The notes under the pieces are model-generated. The model was not told the origin of the DNA, did not search any database, and saw only the letters and a program-made list of their open reading frames with translations. Positions 8,127 through 15,892 of a stretch of 49,058 bases of DNA are shown one piece after another; the stretch's first letter is position 1; the number at the start of each line of letters is the position of its first letter. This DNA comes from Phycisphaerae bacterium (GTDB taxonomy: Bacteria > Planctomycetota > Phycisphaerae > Phycisphaerales > SM1A02). The translations under genes were made by a program, and so were the position numbers. The DNA is taken from assembly GCA_016873335.1 (NCBI GenBank), contig VGXN01000007.1:1-49058 (forward strand). Reading direction: 5' to 3'.

Positions 8127-9110
8127 TCAGCGCTTCGTCCCCGCGCCGTGCGTGAAGAGCGCCGAAATGGACTGGTCGTGGTGGATACGGTGCACCGCTT
8201 CGCCAAGCAGCGAGGCGACGGACAACACCACAAGCTTCGACTCGAGCGCTTTCTGCCGAATGCCGACAGGAACGGTGTCGGTGGTGATGACGCTGCGGAT
8301 GCCGCTCTCGAGCAGGCGTTCCACCGCCATGCCGACAAACAGTCCGTGCGTGCATGCGACATGCACTTCCTTTGCGCCATGCTCGCGCACGACTGCAGCC
8401 GCTTCGCACACGGTTCCTGCGGTCGAGATCATGTCGTCGAACATCAGCACCGTCGTGCCTTCCACGGAGCCGATCAGGTTCTTCACCGACACCTTGGAGC
8501 CGCTGTGACGCCGCTTGTCGATGATCGCGAGGTCGGCGCCAAGCAGGTTCGCGTACATGTTCGCGACCTTCACATTGCCCACATCGGGCGAGACGATCGT
8601 GAGTTCGCCGAGTTCGCCGCGGATGCGGCGGAAGTGATCGCTGATGACGGGCGCAGCGGTCAGATGATCGACGGGAATATCGAAGAAGCCCTGAATCTGC
8701 GCGGCGTGCAGGTCCATGCAAAGCACGCGCTGCGCGCCCGCGGTGACGATCAGGTTCGCGACGAGTTTCGCGGTGATCGGCACACGACCTTCGTCCTTGC
8801 GGTCCTGCCGCGCGTAGCCGAGGTAGGGGATCACGGCGGTGATGCGGCGTGCGCTCGCGCGGCGCAGGCAATCGATGAACACCAACAGCTCCATGATGTT
8901 CTGGTTGACCGGGTCGCTGCAACTCTGCACCACATAGCAGTCGCGGCCGCGCACATCCTCATCGAGTTTCACGAGCAGCTCGCCGTCGGGGAACGTGGTC
9001 AGCTGCGCCTGCCCGAGGGGCAGTTCCAGATGATCGCACATCGACTGCGCGAGTGCGCGTCCCGTGGTGCCGGCGAAGATCTTCAGTTGTTCGCGGTCCG
9101 TTGCGCTCAT
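8127..9110 (-). CDS. prs: Ribose-phosphate pyrophosphokinase
   Basis: A 327-residue class I PRPP synthase, which makes 5-phosphoribosyl 1-pyrophosphate from ribose 5-phosphate and ATP for nucleotide, histidine and tryptophan synthesis. Visible motifs: Phe-Pro-Asp-Gly-Glu (40-44), Tyr-Ala-Arg-Gln-Asp-Arg-Lys (99-105), the metal/ATP site Met-Asp-Leu-His-Ala (132-136), and the PRPP loop Asp-Asp-Met-Ile-Ser-Thr-Ala-Gly-Thr (225-233). The ATG overlaps the stop of the GlmU-like gene (ATGA at 9107-9110) and is preceded by AGGAGG (9118-9123), so the two are translationally coupled. This fits a shared supply line for UDP-sugar and nucleotide precursors. Confidence 0.98.
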   Translation of the reverse strand: MSATDREQLKIFAGTTGRALAQSMCDHLELPLGQAQLTTFPDGELLVKLDEDVRGRDCYVVQSCSDPVNQNIMELLVFIDCLRRASARRITAVIPYLGYARQDRKDEGRVPITAKLVANLIVTAGAQRVLCMDLHAAQIQGFFDIPVDHLTAAPVISDHFRRIRGELGELTIVSPDVGNVKVANMYANLLGADLAIIDKRRHSGSKVSVKNLIGSVEGTTVLMFDDMISTAGTVCEAAAVVREHGAKEVHVACTHGLFVGMAVERLLESGIRSVITTDTVPVGIRQKALESKLVVLSVASLLGEAVHRIHHDQSISALFTHGAGTKR

Positions 9111-10000
9111 GGCGTTGCCTCCTGGTTGCGGTGCGCGCCTTGCGCCGAGCCGGCCGCGCGCCGCGCTTTCAGGATATCGCTGACCTCCTGCAATTGAGCA
9201 GGTGTGTTTACCGACAGCACTTCGTCCGCAGGAACGGCGTCCACGACATGCACGACCTTGCCGGCGGCCTTCAGCAGCGTGAACACATCGGTGATGTAGT
9301 ACTCGCCCGCCGCGTTGCGGTTGTCGACCCGCGCGAGGCAGTCGAAGAGATCGCCCGACGCGAAGCAGTAGTAGGAGGGGTTCACTTCGCGGATCTTCAA
9401 TTGTTCAGGTGTGCAGTCCTTCTGCTCGACGATCGCTTCGAACTCGCCGCGGGTGTTCCGCCAGATGCGACCGTAGCCCGACGCATCGGGGATAACGCTG
9501 GTGGCGAGCGTCGCCGATGCGTGGGCATTCTGGTGCGCATCGAGGAGGCGCTGTACGGTTGCGGTCGTCAGCAGCGGACCATCTCCGCACAGCACGAGCA
9601 GCGGTGCGGAACGATCCACGCCCTGCAGCAGCGGTCGCGCCTGATCGACCGCGTGTCCCGTGCCAAGTTGCGGCGACTGCGCGACGAACTCGACTTCACT
9701 GCGGGCAGCGAAGTGCTCGCGAACGACTTCCTGCTGGTGACCGACCACCAGGATCACCCGCCCCGCACCCGCGCCGACGACGGCATCGACCACCCACTCG
9801 ACGAGCGGCTTTCCAAACGCAGGATGCATGACCTTCGGCAGGTCACTGTCCATGCGCGTTCCCTTGCCCGCGGCGAGAATCACGGCGGTGGGCGCATCGT
9901 TGTGATGTGCAGAAGCGTGTGGCACGGCTGTTGGATGTGCGTCTTGTTTGACGCGGCGGACTGTTCGGCGATCCGAGGTGCGCGCATCCGTGCCGCGCAC
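9107..10000 (-). CDS. GlmU-type N-acetylglucosamine-1-phosphate uridylyltransferase lacking the acetyltransferase domain
   Basis: A nucleotidyltransferase of at most 297 residues matching only the N-terminal half of GlmU, which makes UDP-GlcNAc from UTP and GlcNAc-1-phosphate for peptidoglycan and lipid A. The UTP-binding signature Leu-Ala-Ala-Gly-Lys-Gly-Thr-Arg-Met is at about 42-50, followed by Leu-Pro-Lys-Val, Pro-Gln-Leu-Gly-Thr-Gly-His-Ala, the metal-binding Gly-Asp-Gly-Pro-Leu and Gly-Glu-Tyr-Tyr-Ile-Thr-Asp. The left-handed beta-helix hexapeptide repeats of bifunctional GlmU (about 450 residues) are absent; the gene ends by overlap with prs. The start is uncertain: GTG at 10000 is the farthest possible, an internal GTG near residue 25 is an alternative, and neither has a Shine-Dalgarno. 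It begins 12 bases after the tRNA-Gln 3' end. Confidence 0.9.
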   Translation of the reverse strand: MRGTDARTSDRRTVRRVKQDAHPTAVPHASAHHNDAPTAVILAAGKGTRMDSDLPKVMHPAFGKPLVEWVVDAVVGAGAGRVILVVGHQQEVVREHFAARSEVEFVAQSPQLGTGHAVDQARPLLQGVDRSAPLLVLCGDGPLLTTATVQRLLDAHQNAHASATLATSVIPDASGYGRIWRNTRGEFEAIVEQKDCTPEQLKIREVNPSYYCFASGDLFDCLARVDNRNAAGEYYITDVFTLLKAAGKVVHVVDAVPADEVLSVNTPAQLQEVSDILKARRAAGSAQGAHRNQEATP

Positions 10001-10011
10001 GAGCAGTCAAA

Positions 10012-10082
10012 TTGGCCCACCTTGATTTGAACAAGGACAAAGAGAACCAAAATCTCCTGTGCTACCGTTACACCATGGGCCA
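10012..10082 (-). tRNA. tRNA-Gln(UUG)
   Basis: A 71-nt tRNA folds cleanly on the minus strand: acceptor TGGCCCA pairs perfectly with TGGGCCA (7 bp); the D arm is GTG/CAC; the anticodon arm is GGAGA/TCTCT with loop TTTTGGT, giving anticodon TTG; the variable loop has 4 bases; the T arm is CCTTG/CAAGG with loop TTCAAAT. The discriminator base is A and CCA is not encoded. Read as protein it gives the well-known spurious tRNA-derived peptide containing Trp-Cys-Asn-Gly-Ser-Thr. It stands directly upstream of the GlmU-like gene in the same direction. Confidence 0.96.
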
Positions 10083-10547
10083 GTTGGGCTGTGAATCACA
10101 GACCCTCTTACGCATCTTACCCGTGACGCTGTTGGGCGGTCGACGAGCGGATACAGGCGTCGATCAAACGGTGGTGGATTGCCGAGTTGTCTCTCACCCA
10201 CGCCGCCCGAAGGCAGCGGGAACGCAGGGTTGGTCGGTGCCGCCCTACGTTCAGGGGGGGCACCGCGCCGGATCAACCGGCGACGGACACGCGCGACGCG
10301 GGGTCGGGTGCCCGTCGAAGGGACCCTGTCCGCGGCTTCCTCAAGGCTGGAGTGTCCCTTGGCCGCGCCAAGACACCCCGTGCGGCGCCGCTGTTGCAGG
10401 GGGAAAATCCCGCATCATCCGTCACCGACGGCCCATCAAAGAGGGACAGGAATCCTACCGAATCGCGCCACCATTGCAAGCGGTTCTCGCGTGTTCCTGT
10501 GCGGCACTCGAGTGCGATGACGCTCACGCAAGGACCACAGAGTCCGC
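10083..10547. other. Gene-free 465-base region with several strong hairpins
   Basis: No credible reading frame lies here. Besides the tRNA promoter on one side and the aat upstream region on the other, it holds perfect stems: CGCCGG-ATCAA-CCGGCG (10266-10282), CTTGGC-CGC-GCCAAG with an outer GTGT/ACAC (10352-10376), CCGTC-ACC-GACGG (10419-10431), and an alternative longer-range pairing of AAGGGAC (10318-10324) with GTCCCTT (10354-10360). I looked for signatures of RNase P RNA, SRP RNA, tmRNA and common riboswitches on both strands and found none. The region may encode a structured RNA; the strand is unknown. Confidence 0.4.
10114..10143 (-). promoter_or_regulatory. Candidate sigma70-type promoter for tRNA-Gln and the operon
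   Basis: On the minus strand TCGACC (4 of 6 to TTGACA) and TAAGAT (4 of 6 to TATAAT) are separated by 18 bases. The -10 box would put the start of transcription about 25 bases before the tRNA. A small inverted repeat (CTGTG-AAT-CACAG, 10089-10101) lies in the predicted leader. The match is by eye only. Confidence 0.4.
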
Positions 10548-11165
10548 ATGAAACGCGTGACCGCCGAGGATTTGGTCCCGATCATTCTCGATGGTTATCG
10601 CCACGGCGCGTTTCCGATGGGCGATCCGGAGGACGGCTCGCTTGGGTTCTACACCTGCGATCCACGCGCGGTGATGCCGCTCGAGGCGGGCGCGCTTCAC
10701 ATCAGCGACTCGCTGCGGCGGCGCGTGCGCAGTGGACGCTTCCGAATCACCGTCGATACCCACTTCAGCGATGTGATCGATCGGTGCGCCCGTGACCGAA
10801 GCGCGGAGAATCGCACCTGGATCACGCCGCTGCTTCAGAAGACATACGTGCTGCTGCACCGCGATGGGTACGCGCACTCTCTCGAAGCGTGGCGAGATGG
10901 AAGGCTCGTGGGCGGTCTGTACGGCGTTGCCATCGGCGGTGCGTTCTTCGGTGAGAGCATGTTCAGTGTGCCCAGCGAGGGAGGCACCGATGCGAGCAAG
11001 GTGTGCTTCGTGCATCTGGTGGAACGCCTGCGCGCGCATGGGTTCATTCTGCTCGACTGCCAGTACGCGAACGCGCACACGCGCTCGCTTGGCGCCGTCG
11101 AAATGCCCATCGAAACCTATGCAGCTCGGCTTGAGCGGGCGATCGCGATGCGGGTTTCGTTCTGA
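10548..11165 (+). CDS. aat: Leucyl/phenylalanyl-tRNA--protein transferase
   Basis: A 205-residue Aat, which transfers Leu or Phe from tRNA to N-terminal Lys/Arg of proteins and so marks them for ClpS/ClpAP degradation. The family signature is complete: Gly-Tyr-Arg-His-Gly-Ala-Phe-Pro-Met-Gly (16-25), Trp-Ile (91-92), His-Ser-Leu-Glu-Ala-Trp (110-115), Gly-Glu-Ser-Met-Phe-Ser (135-140), Ala-Ser-Lys (149-151) and the catalytic pair Asp170/Gln172 in Leu-Asp-Cys-Gln. Length is normal for the family's short forms. An AAGGA stands 13 bases before the ATG, a loose spacing. It stands alone, convergent with ychF, after the hairpin-rich intergenic region. Confidence 0.97.
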   Translation: MKRVTAEDLVPIILDGYRHGAFPMGDPEDGSLGFYTCDPRAVMPLEAGALHISDSLRRRVRSGRFRITVDTHFSDVIDRCARDRSAENRTWITPLLQKTYVLLHRDGYAHSLEAWRDGRLVGGLYGVAIGGAFFGESMFSVPSEGGTDASKVCFVHLVERLRAHGFILLDCQYANAHTRSLGAVEMPIETYAARLERAIAMRVSF

Positions 11166-11220
11166 ACGCGCGCACGCTCCCGCCGGAATCTGCCCCGCAC
11201 GCCATGCACGAGTGGCGCGG

Positions 11221-12309
11221 TCAGACGTTGAACAGGAAGTGGACGACATCGCCGTCCTGCATGACGTAGGCGCGGCCTTCACTTCGAAGCTTTCCAGCCT
11301 CGCGAATGGCCTTTTCGCTGCCGTGGTCTACGAGGTCCTTCACGCGGAAGCACTCGGCGCGGATGAAGCCCTTCTCGAAATCCGTGTGGATCACTCCCGC
11401 AGCTTGCGGCGCGGTGTCACCCTTGCGGATCGTCCACGCGCGAATCTCCTTCGGTCCCGCGGTGAAGTAGCTCTGCAACCCAAGCAGGTCGTACGCCGCG
11501 CGCGCGACGGAAGCGAGCGCGGGTTCTCGCATGCCGAGGCTCGCGAGCATTTCGGCGCGGTCCGACTCTGGCAACTCGGACAGTTCGCTCTCGATCTTCG
11601 CGCAGACGACGACCACGCCGCCTTCTTCCTTCTGTGCGCGCTCGCGAACCCGCTGCACCATCGCGCCCTTGCCTTCGAGATCGCCCTCATCCACGTTTGC
11701 GATGTACAGCACGGGCTTTGCCGTGATGAGACCGAGCCCGCGGGCGAGCATGCGTTCTTCGGGGGTCCACTTCGCGCTCCGAAGCGCCGTGCCCTCGCGG
11801 AGCAGCGCGAACGCCTTTTCCAAGCAGGCAACCTTCGCGATCGCTTCCTTGTCGCCGCTGCGCGCGATGCGCTGCTGCTTGTCGAGATTGGACTCCACAC
11901 CCTGCAGATCCGCCAGCGCCAGTTCCGTGTCGATCGTCTCGATGTCGCGGATCGGGTCGGGGTTGCCATCCACATGCATCACATCCGCGTCCTCGAAGCA
12001 TCGCACGACATGAAGGACCGCGTCCACCTCTCGGATATGGCTGAGGAACTTGTTTCCGAGTCCCTCACCCTCGCTTGCGCCCCGAACGAGTCCAGCAATG
12101 TCTACGACCCGCACGCTCGCAGGCAAGATTCGCTCGGTCTTGATGAAGTTGGCGATCGTCTGCAGGCGCGCATCTGGCACGCTCACGATGCCGACATTCG
12201 GCTCGATGGTGCAGAAGGGATAGTTCGCCGCAGCCGCGCCGGCCGATGTGAGCGCGTTGAACAGCGTGCTCTTGCCGACATTGGGAAGTCCGACGATGCC
12301 GCATTCCAT
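11221..12309 (-). CDS. ychF: Ribosome-binding P-loop ATPase YchF (OLA1 family)
   Basis: A 362-residue Obg-related YchF protein. G1 is Gly-Leu-Pro-Asn-Val-Gly-Lys-Ser-Thr (7-15), G3 is Asp-Ile-Ala-Gly-Leu, followed by the YchF-specific [13 protein letters not shown] segment. In place of the GTP-specifying Asn-Lys-x-Asp it has Asn-Val-Asp-Glu, as expected for family members that prefer ATP. The C-terminal TGS-type domain includes Phe-Ile-Arg-Ala-Glu and ends [11 protein letters not shown]. It binds ribosomes and is linked to stress responses in other bacteria. It is divergent from mrdA across 128 bases, and no Shine-Dalgarno is visible before the ATG. Confidence 0.98.
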   Translation of the reverse strand: MECGIVGLPNVGKSTLFNALTSAGAAAANYPFCTIEPNVGIVSVPDARLQTIANFIKTERILPASVRVVDIAGLVRGASEGEGLGNKFLSHIREVDAVLHVVRCFEDADVMHVDGNPDPIRDIETIDTELALADLQGVESNLDKQQRIARSGDKEAIAKVACLEKAFALLREGTALRSAKWTPEERMLARGLGLITAKPVLYIANVDEGDLEGKGAMVQRVRERAQKEEGGVVVVCAKIESELSELPESDRAEMLASLGMREPALASVARAAYDLLGLQSYFTAGPKEIRAWTIRKGDTAPQAAGVIHTDFEKGFIRAECFRVKDLVDHGSEKAIREAGKLRSEGRAYVMQDGDVVHFLFNV

Positions 12310-12437
12310 GGGGGAGGGGATGGTAGGGAGATTTCTGCGCCTCGCGCCGAACCATGGTGCGCCACCGCGCGTGCAGTGGTAGCATCACGACACGCGCGGC
12401 ATGGATCGCTTGCGCGCCCGCCGTCACGGAGGATCGC

Positions 12438-14684
12438 ATGGGCTATGAAAGCATCCAGAGCGACTTGCGCAAGAGGATCATCACCCTCGCTGCGCTGCTG
12501 GTGGTTGCCGCAACGGTGCTGATCATCAGACTCGGACACCTGACACTCTGGCAGGGCAGCCGTCTTGCGCGTGCCGCCGAGGAGCGGCTGGACGCCGAAG
12601 CGCTGCTGCCGACATGGCGCGGCAGCATCCTCGACCGAACGGGGCGTGTGCTGGCAGAGGATGTCGCGAGCTATGACATCGCGGTCAGTTACCCGTTTGC
12701 GTGCGGGACTTGGGCGAACGACCGCGCGCAAGAGCAGGCGAAGCGCGAATCAGGCGCATCGTGGCGCAAGATGGATGCGACTCGGCGTGCAGAGGAGGTG
12801 AACGCACTGCTGCCCGAGTGGCAGCGACAGGAGCGTTCACTGATGAAACTGCTTGCGGCACGGAGCGGCATGGCGGAGTCGGAACTGCGTGAACGTCTCT
12901 CGGTGATCGCCGCGCGGGTCGACCGTCAGCGTGCCGCGGTTCATGCGCGCACGATCGAACTGCGCAAGCAACGCGGGCAGTCGCTTGATGTGGCGCCGGA
13001 GCCGATCCGCGAGATGCGTGAGATGCATGTGGTGGCGCGGGACATTCCGGCGACGACTGCCTTCGAACTGCGCAAGGTGGGTGATGCCAATCCAGGTTCG
13101 CTCGAAGTGCTCGATGCCGCGCGGCGACGCACGCCGTGGGACAGCGCAGAGGTGGAAGTCCCGCGCGATCATCTGCCGCGCACCATCCGCACTTCGGTGC
13201 CGCTCGTGATGCGGCTCGATGGCGCACTGGATGCGATCGTTGGCTCTGTTCGCCCCGAGGCGTGGAGGGAGGACATCGAGCGGCGACCCTTCGAGCGCGT
13301 GACCGAGGATGGTTCCATCGAGATCGATCTTGGTGGCTACCGCATCGGTGCCGAAGCGGTCGGTTCCCGCGGTTTGGAGCGGCGCTTTGAGGATCGGCTG
13401 CGTGGGCTCCGCGGGCGCGTGATCCGTCGATTGGCGACGGATCAGGAAGAACGCATCGAGCCGATTCCAGGGGCGCACGTGCAGTCGTCCATCGATGCGG
13501 CGCTGCAGTTGCGTGTGCAGGCGGCGCTCGATCCGCGCACGGGACTTACGCTCGTGCAGCCGTGGCACACAAGCAGTGATGCGCTCGTGATCGGAGACGC
13601 TCTTCCCGCGGCGGCGGTCGTGATCGACATCGCGACAGGCGAGATTCTCGCTGCTGCAACGACACCCCGTGTCGGTGATGCGGCGCGCGGCGGACGCCCT
13701 CCGATGGCGATGGAGACTGCGGGCATCCACCGTGCATTCGAAGCGAAGTATCCGCCGGGTTCGCTTGTGAAGCCGCTGGTGTATCTCGCGGCGGTCGCCG
13801 AGGGAGTCGCCGCCGAGGACGAGACCATCGAGTGCAATGGTCACTACTTCAAGGAGCGCACCGATGCGGCACGCTGCTGGATCTTCCGCGAGCGGTACAA
13901 GTTCACCACCCACACCAAGGCAATCGGTGGTGCGCTCGGCATCGAACAGGCGATGGCGCGCTCGTGCAACATCTACTTCTACACGCTCGCGGATCGGCTC
14001 GGCGCCGAGCGATTGTGCGATTGGTACGGGCGCTTCGGGCTCGGTCGGCTTGGTGGCGATGTGCCGTCCGCCGAAGTGGCGCGGGCACTCGAGGGTCGCG
14101 GTGATCGCTTCTCGACGGTTTCGCTCGGCATTGGTCAGGGCGCGATGGCCGTGACGCCGCTTGAAATGGCGGCGGCCTATGCGATGGTGGCGCGCGGCGG
14201 ATCGTGGATCGAGCCGACCTGGCACAAGGGAGGTGGTCGGGTCGCAGCGGTGCAGCCATTCTCTTCCACGGCAGTCGCGCGAGTGTTGCGCGGGCTCGAG
14301 CATGTGACGAGCGAGTCCTATGGAACGGGCAACCATATGGACCACGGCGGTGGTGTTCGTGAGTCGATCATCGACGCACCCGGTGCGCGCTGGTGGATCA
14401 AGACTGCAACGGCTGAGGCGCCGCCGCTTCGACTCGACCGCGACGGTGATGGTGCCGTCGAAAAGATTGTGACGGATGCGGATCATGCGTGGTGTGCGGG
14501 TGTGGTCGGCAGCGCGATCGATGGTTTGCCGCGCTACGCCATTGCCGTGCTCGTCGAGCATGGTGGTGGCGGTGGACGAACGGCGGGACCAGTCATGGCT
14601 GCTGTGATCCGCGCACTCGTGGAGGAGGGATATGTTGGCGCGGCTCGCGCCCCACGCCCTCCACGGCTGGAGGCGAGTCGATGA
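12438..14684 (+). CDS. mrdA: Penicillin-binding protein 2-type peptidoglycan transpeptidase
   Basis: A class B PBP of 748 residues that cross-links peptidoglycan during cell elongation, anchored by one membrane span (about 14-33). The start at 12438 has GGAGG (12428-12432), 5 bases upstream. The N-terminal dimerisation region is long, with an Ala/Arg/Glu-rich helical insertion (about 95-185). Transpeptidase motifs: Ser442-x-x-Lys445 in Tyr-Pro-Pro-Gly-Ser-Leu-Val-Lys-Pro, Ser509-Cys-Asn511, and Lys655-Thr-Ala657, where the usual third residue is Gly. It overlaps rodA by 4 bases (ATGA at 14681-14684), the standard PBP2-RodA pairing, which supports the call over FtsI. A peptidoglycan wall is thus predicted. 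Confidence 0.93.
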   Translation: MGYESIQSDLRKRIITLAALLVVAATVLIIRLGHLTLWQGSRLARAAEERLDAEALLPTWRGSILDRTGRVLAEDVASYDIAVSYPFACGTWANDRAQEQAKRESGASWRKMDATRRAEEVNALLPEWQRQERSLMKLLAARSGMAESELRERLSVIAARVDRQRAAVHARTIELRKQRGQSLDVAPEPIREMREMHVVARDIPATTAFELRKVGDANPGSLEVLDAARRRTPWDSAEVEVPRDHLPRTIRTSVPLVMRLDGALDAIVGSVRPEAWREDIERRPFERVTEDGSIEIDLGGYRIGAEAVGSRGLERRFEDRLRGLRGRVIRRLATDQEERIEPIPGAHVQSSIDAALQLRVQAALDPRTGLTLVQPWHTSSDALVIGDALPAAAVVIDIATGEILAAATTPRVGDAARGGRPPMAMETAGIHRAFEAKYPPGSLVKPLVYLAAVAEGVAAEDETIECNGHYFKERTDAARCWIFRERYKFTTHTKAIGGALGIEQAMARSCNIYFYTLADRLGAERLCDWYGRFGLGRLGGDVPSAEVARALEGRGDRFSTVSLGIGQGAMAVTPLEMAAAYAMVARGGSWIEPTWHKGGGRVAAVQPFSSTAVARVLRGLEHVTSESYGTGNHMDHGGGVRESIIDAPGARWWIKTATAEAPPLRLDRDGDGAVEKIVTDADHAWCAGVVGSAIDGLPRYAIAVLVEHGGGGGRTAGPVMAAVIRALVEEGYVGAARAPRPPRLEASR

Positions 14685-15892
14685 GCGTGTTCGTTCGTGC
14701 GCCGGCGCGTGCGGTCAAGTCAGCCCCCAACCGCCCCGTGGTGTCGCGGATACTCGGCATTTCGTGGCGCACCATCGGGTGGGTGCCCATTGTCTGCGCC
14801 GCGCTTCTCACGGTGATCGGCATCGCCGCGATCGCAACGACGGAACCGAGCATGGCTGCGCGGCAGGCCGCGTATGCGTTTGTCGGTGTTCTCGCCGCTG
14901 CGCTCATCGTGATCCCAGCCCCAGCGGTGGTGGAACGGTGGAGTCCGCATGTGTTCGTGGTGATGCTGCTCCTGTTGATCCTGTTGGTGTTGCCTGGCGT
15001 CCCGCAATCGCTCGTTCGTCCGCGAAACGGCAGTCGCTGCTGGATCGACCTTGGTCCGATCGACTTCCAGCCCGCGGAGTTTGCGAAGGTCGCGTGGATT
15101 CTGGCATCCGCGTGGTGGCTGCGGAGAGCGGCGGATCTGCGAACGCGTGCAGGGCTGCTGCTCCCGATCGTGCTGACAGCCGTTCCAGTGGTGCTGATCT
15201 TGCTGCAGCCCGATCTTGGTACCGCACTGCTGTTCTTTCCGACGCTGCTTGCGATGCTCTTCATGCAAGGTGCGCGGCGGACGCACTTGGTGGCGGTGAT
15301 CGTCAGTGCCGCGCTGCTCGCGCCCGCCACCTATCCCGTGCTGAAGCCGCACCAGCGTGCGCGTATCGATGCGCTCGTCGCGCAGTTGACGGGCGATGAT
15401 CGATACACGCGCTCCATCGGCTTCCAGGCAGACCGCGCGCGGATGCTCGTGGGCGCCGGTGGTCTGGCAGGGAACGGCAAGACTGACGCGCGCGATCTCG
15501 TTCGCTACAACGCGCTGCCGGAGGAGCACAACGACATGATCTTTGCGGTGACCGCATGTCGGTGGGGTTTGCTCGGCGGGCTGCTGCTGATTGCGCTCGA
15601 AGTCACGCTCGTGGGTTCGGCGCTTGCGATTGCGGTGATGACACGAAGCCCCTTCGGGCGCCTCGTCGCCACAGGCATCGGATCGATGATCGGATTCCAG
15701 TCGTTCGTGAACATTGGGATGACGATCGGCATCCTGCCGATCACGGGGCTGACGCTGCCGTTCGTCTCTTCGGGAGGAACGAGCCTTGTGGCGTGTTGGG
15801 TCGCGGCGGGGCTGCTGTTCGCCGTGGCTGCGCGCGATGCGCGCGGCACCGGCGGGATGATGGGCGGTAGCGCAGCGCGGGTGGGTGCTTGA
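14681..15892 (+). CDS. rodA: Rod-shape SEDS peptidoglycan glycosyltransferase RodA
   Basis: A 403-residue multi-span SEDS protein that polymerises lipid II glycan strands with PBP2. About ten hydrophobic spans are visible. Family motifs: Gly-Ser-Arg-Cys-Trp-Ile-Asp-Leu-Gly (117-125), Gln-Pro-Ala-Glu-Phe-Ala-Lys (130-136), Gln-Pro-Asp-Leu-Gly-Thr-Ala (176-182), the catalytic Asp285 in Glu-Glu-His-Asn-Asp, and Pro-Phe-Val-Ser-Ser-Gly-Gly-Thr-Ser (360-368). The start is the ATG inside the mrdA stop. Its stop overlaps the rsmG start (TGATG at 15890-15894). Pairing with mrdA points to elongation, so RodA rather than FtsW. Confidence 0.95.
   Translation: MSVFVRAPARAVKSAPNRPVVSRILGISWRTIGWVPIVCAALLTVIGIAAIATTEPSMAARQAAYAFVGVLAAALIVIPAPAVVERWSPHVFVVMLLLLILLVLPGVPQSLVRPRNGSRCWIDLGPIDFQPAEFAKVAWILASAWWLRRAADLRTRAGLLLPIVLTAVPVVLILLQPDLGTALLFFPTLLAMLFMQGARRTHLVAVIVSAALLAPATYPVLKPHQRARIDALVAQLTGDDRYTRSIGFQADRARMLVGAGGLAGNGKTDARDLVRYNALPEEHNDMIFAVTACRWGLLGGLLLIALEVTLVGSALAIAVMTRSPFGRLVATGIGSMIGFQSFVNIGMTIGILPITGLTLPFVSSGGTSLVACWVAAGLLFAVAARDARGTGGMMGGSAARVGA

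Noticed and set aside
10007..10276. Open frame on the minus strand ending in a Trp-Cys-Asn-Gly-Ser-Thr-containing peptide
   Set aside because: This is the classic false protein produced by translating a tRNA gene; the segment folds as tRNA-Gln(UUG).
10083..10547. RNase P RNA, SRP RNA, tmRNA or cobalamin/SAM riboswitch in the large intergenic gap
   Set aside because: The conserved core sequences of each were sought on both strands and not found, so only a generic structured region is reported.
12310..12437. Promoter for mrdA with a TAGCAT -10 box
   Set aside because: No acceptable -35 at 16-19 bases spacing, so the match is too weak to report.
10792..12522. Plus-strand open frame of 576 codons
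   Set aside because: Overlaps aat and is antisense to ychF, both certain genes.
12837..14561. Minus-strand open frame of 574 codons
   Set aside because: Antisense to mrdA, whose three active-site motifs are in place; the composition of the antisense product is typical of shadow frames.
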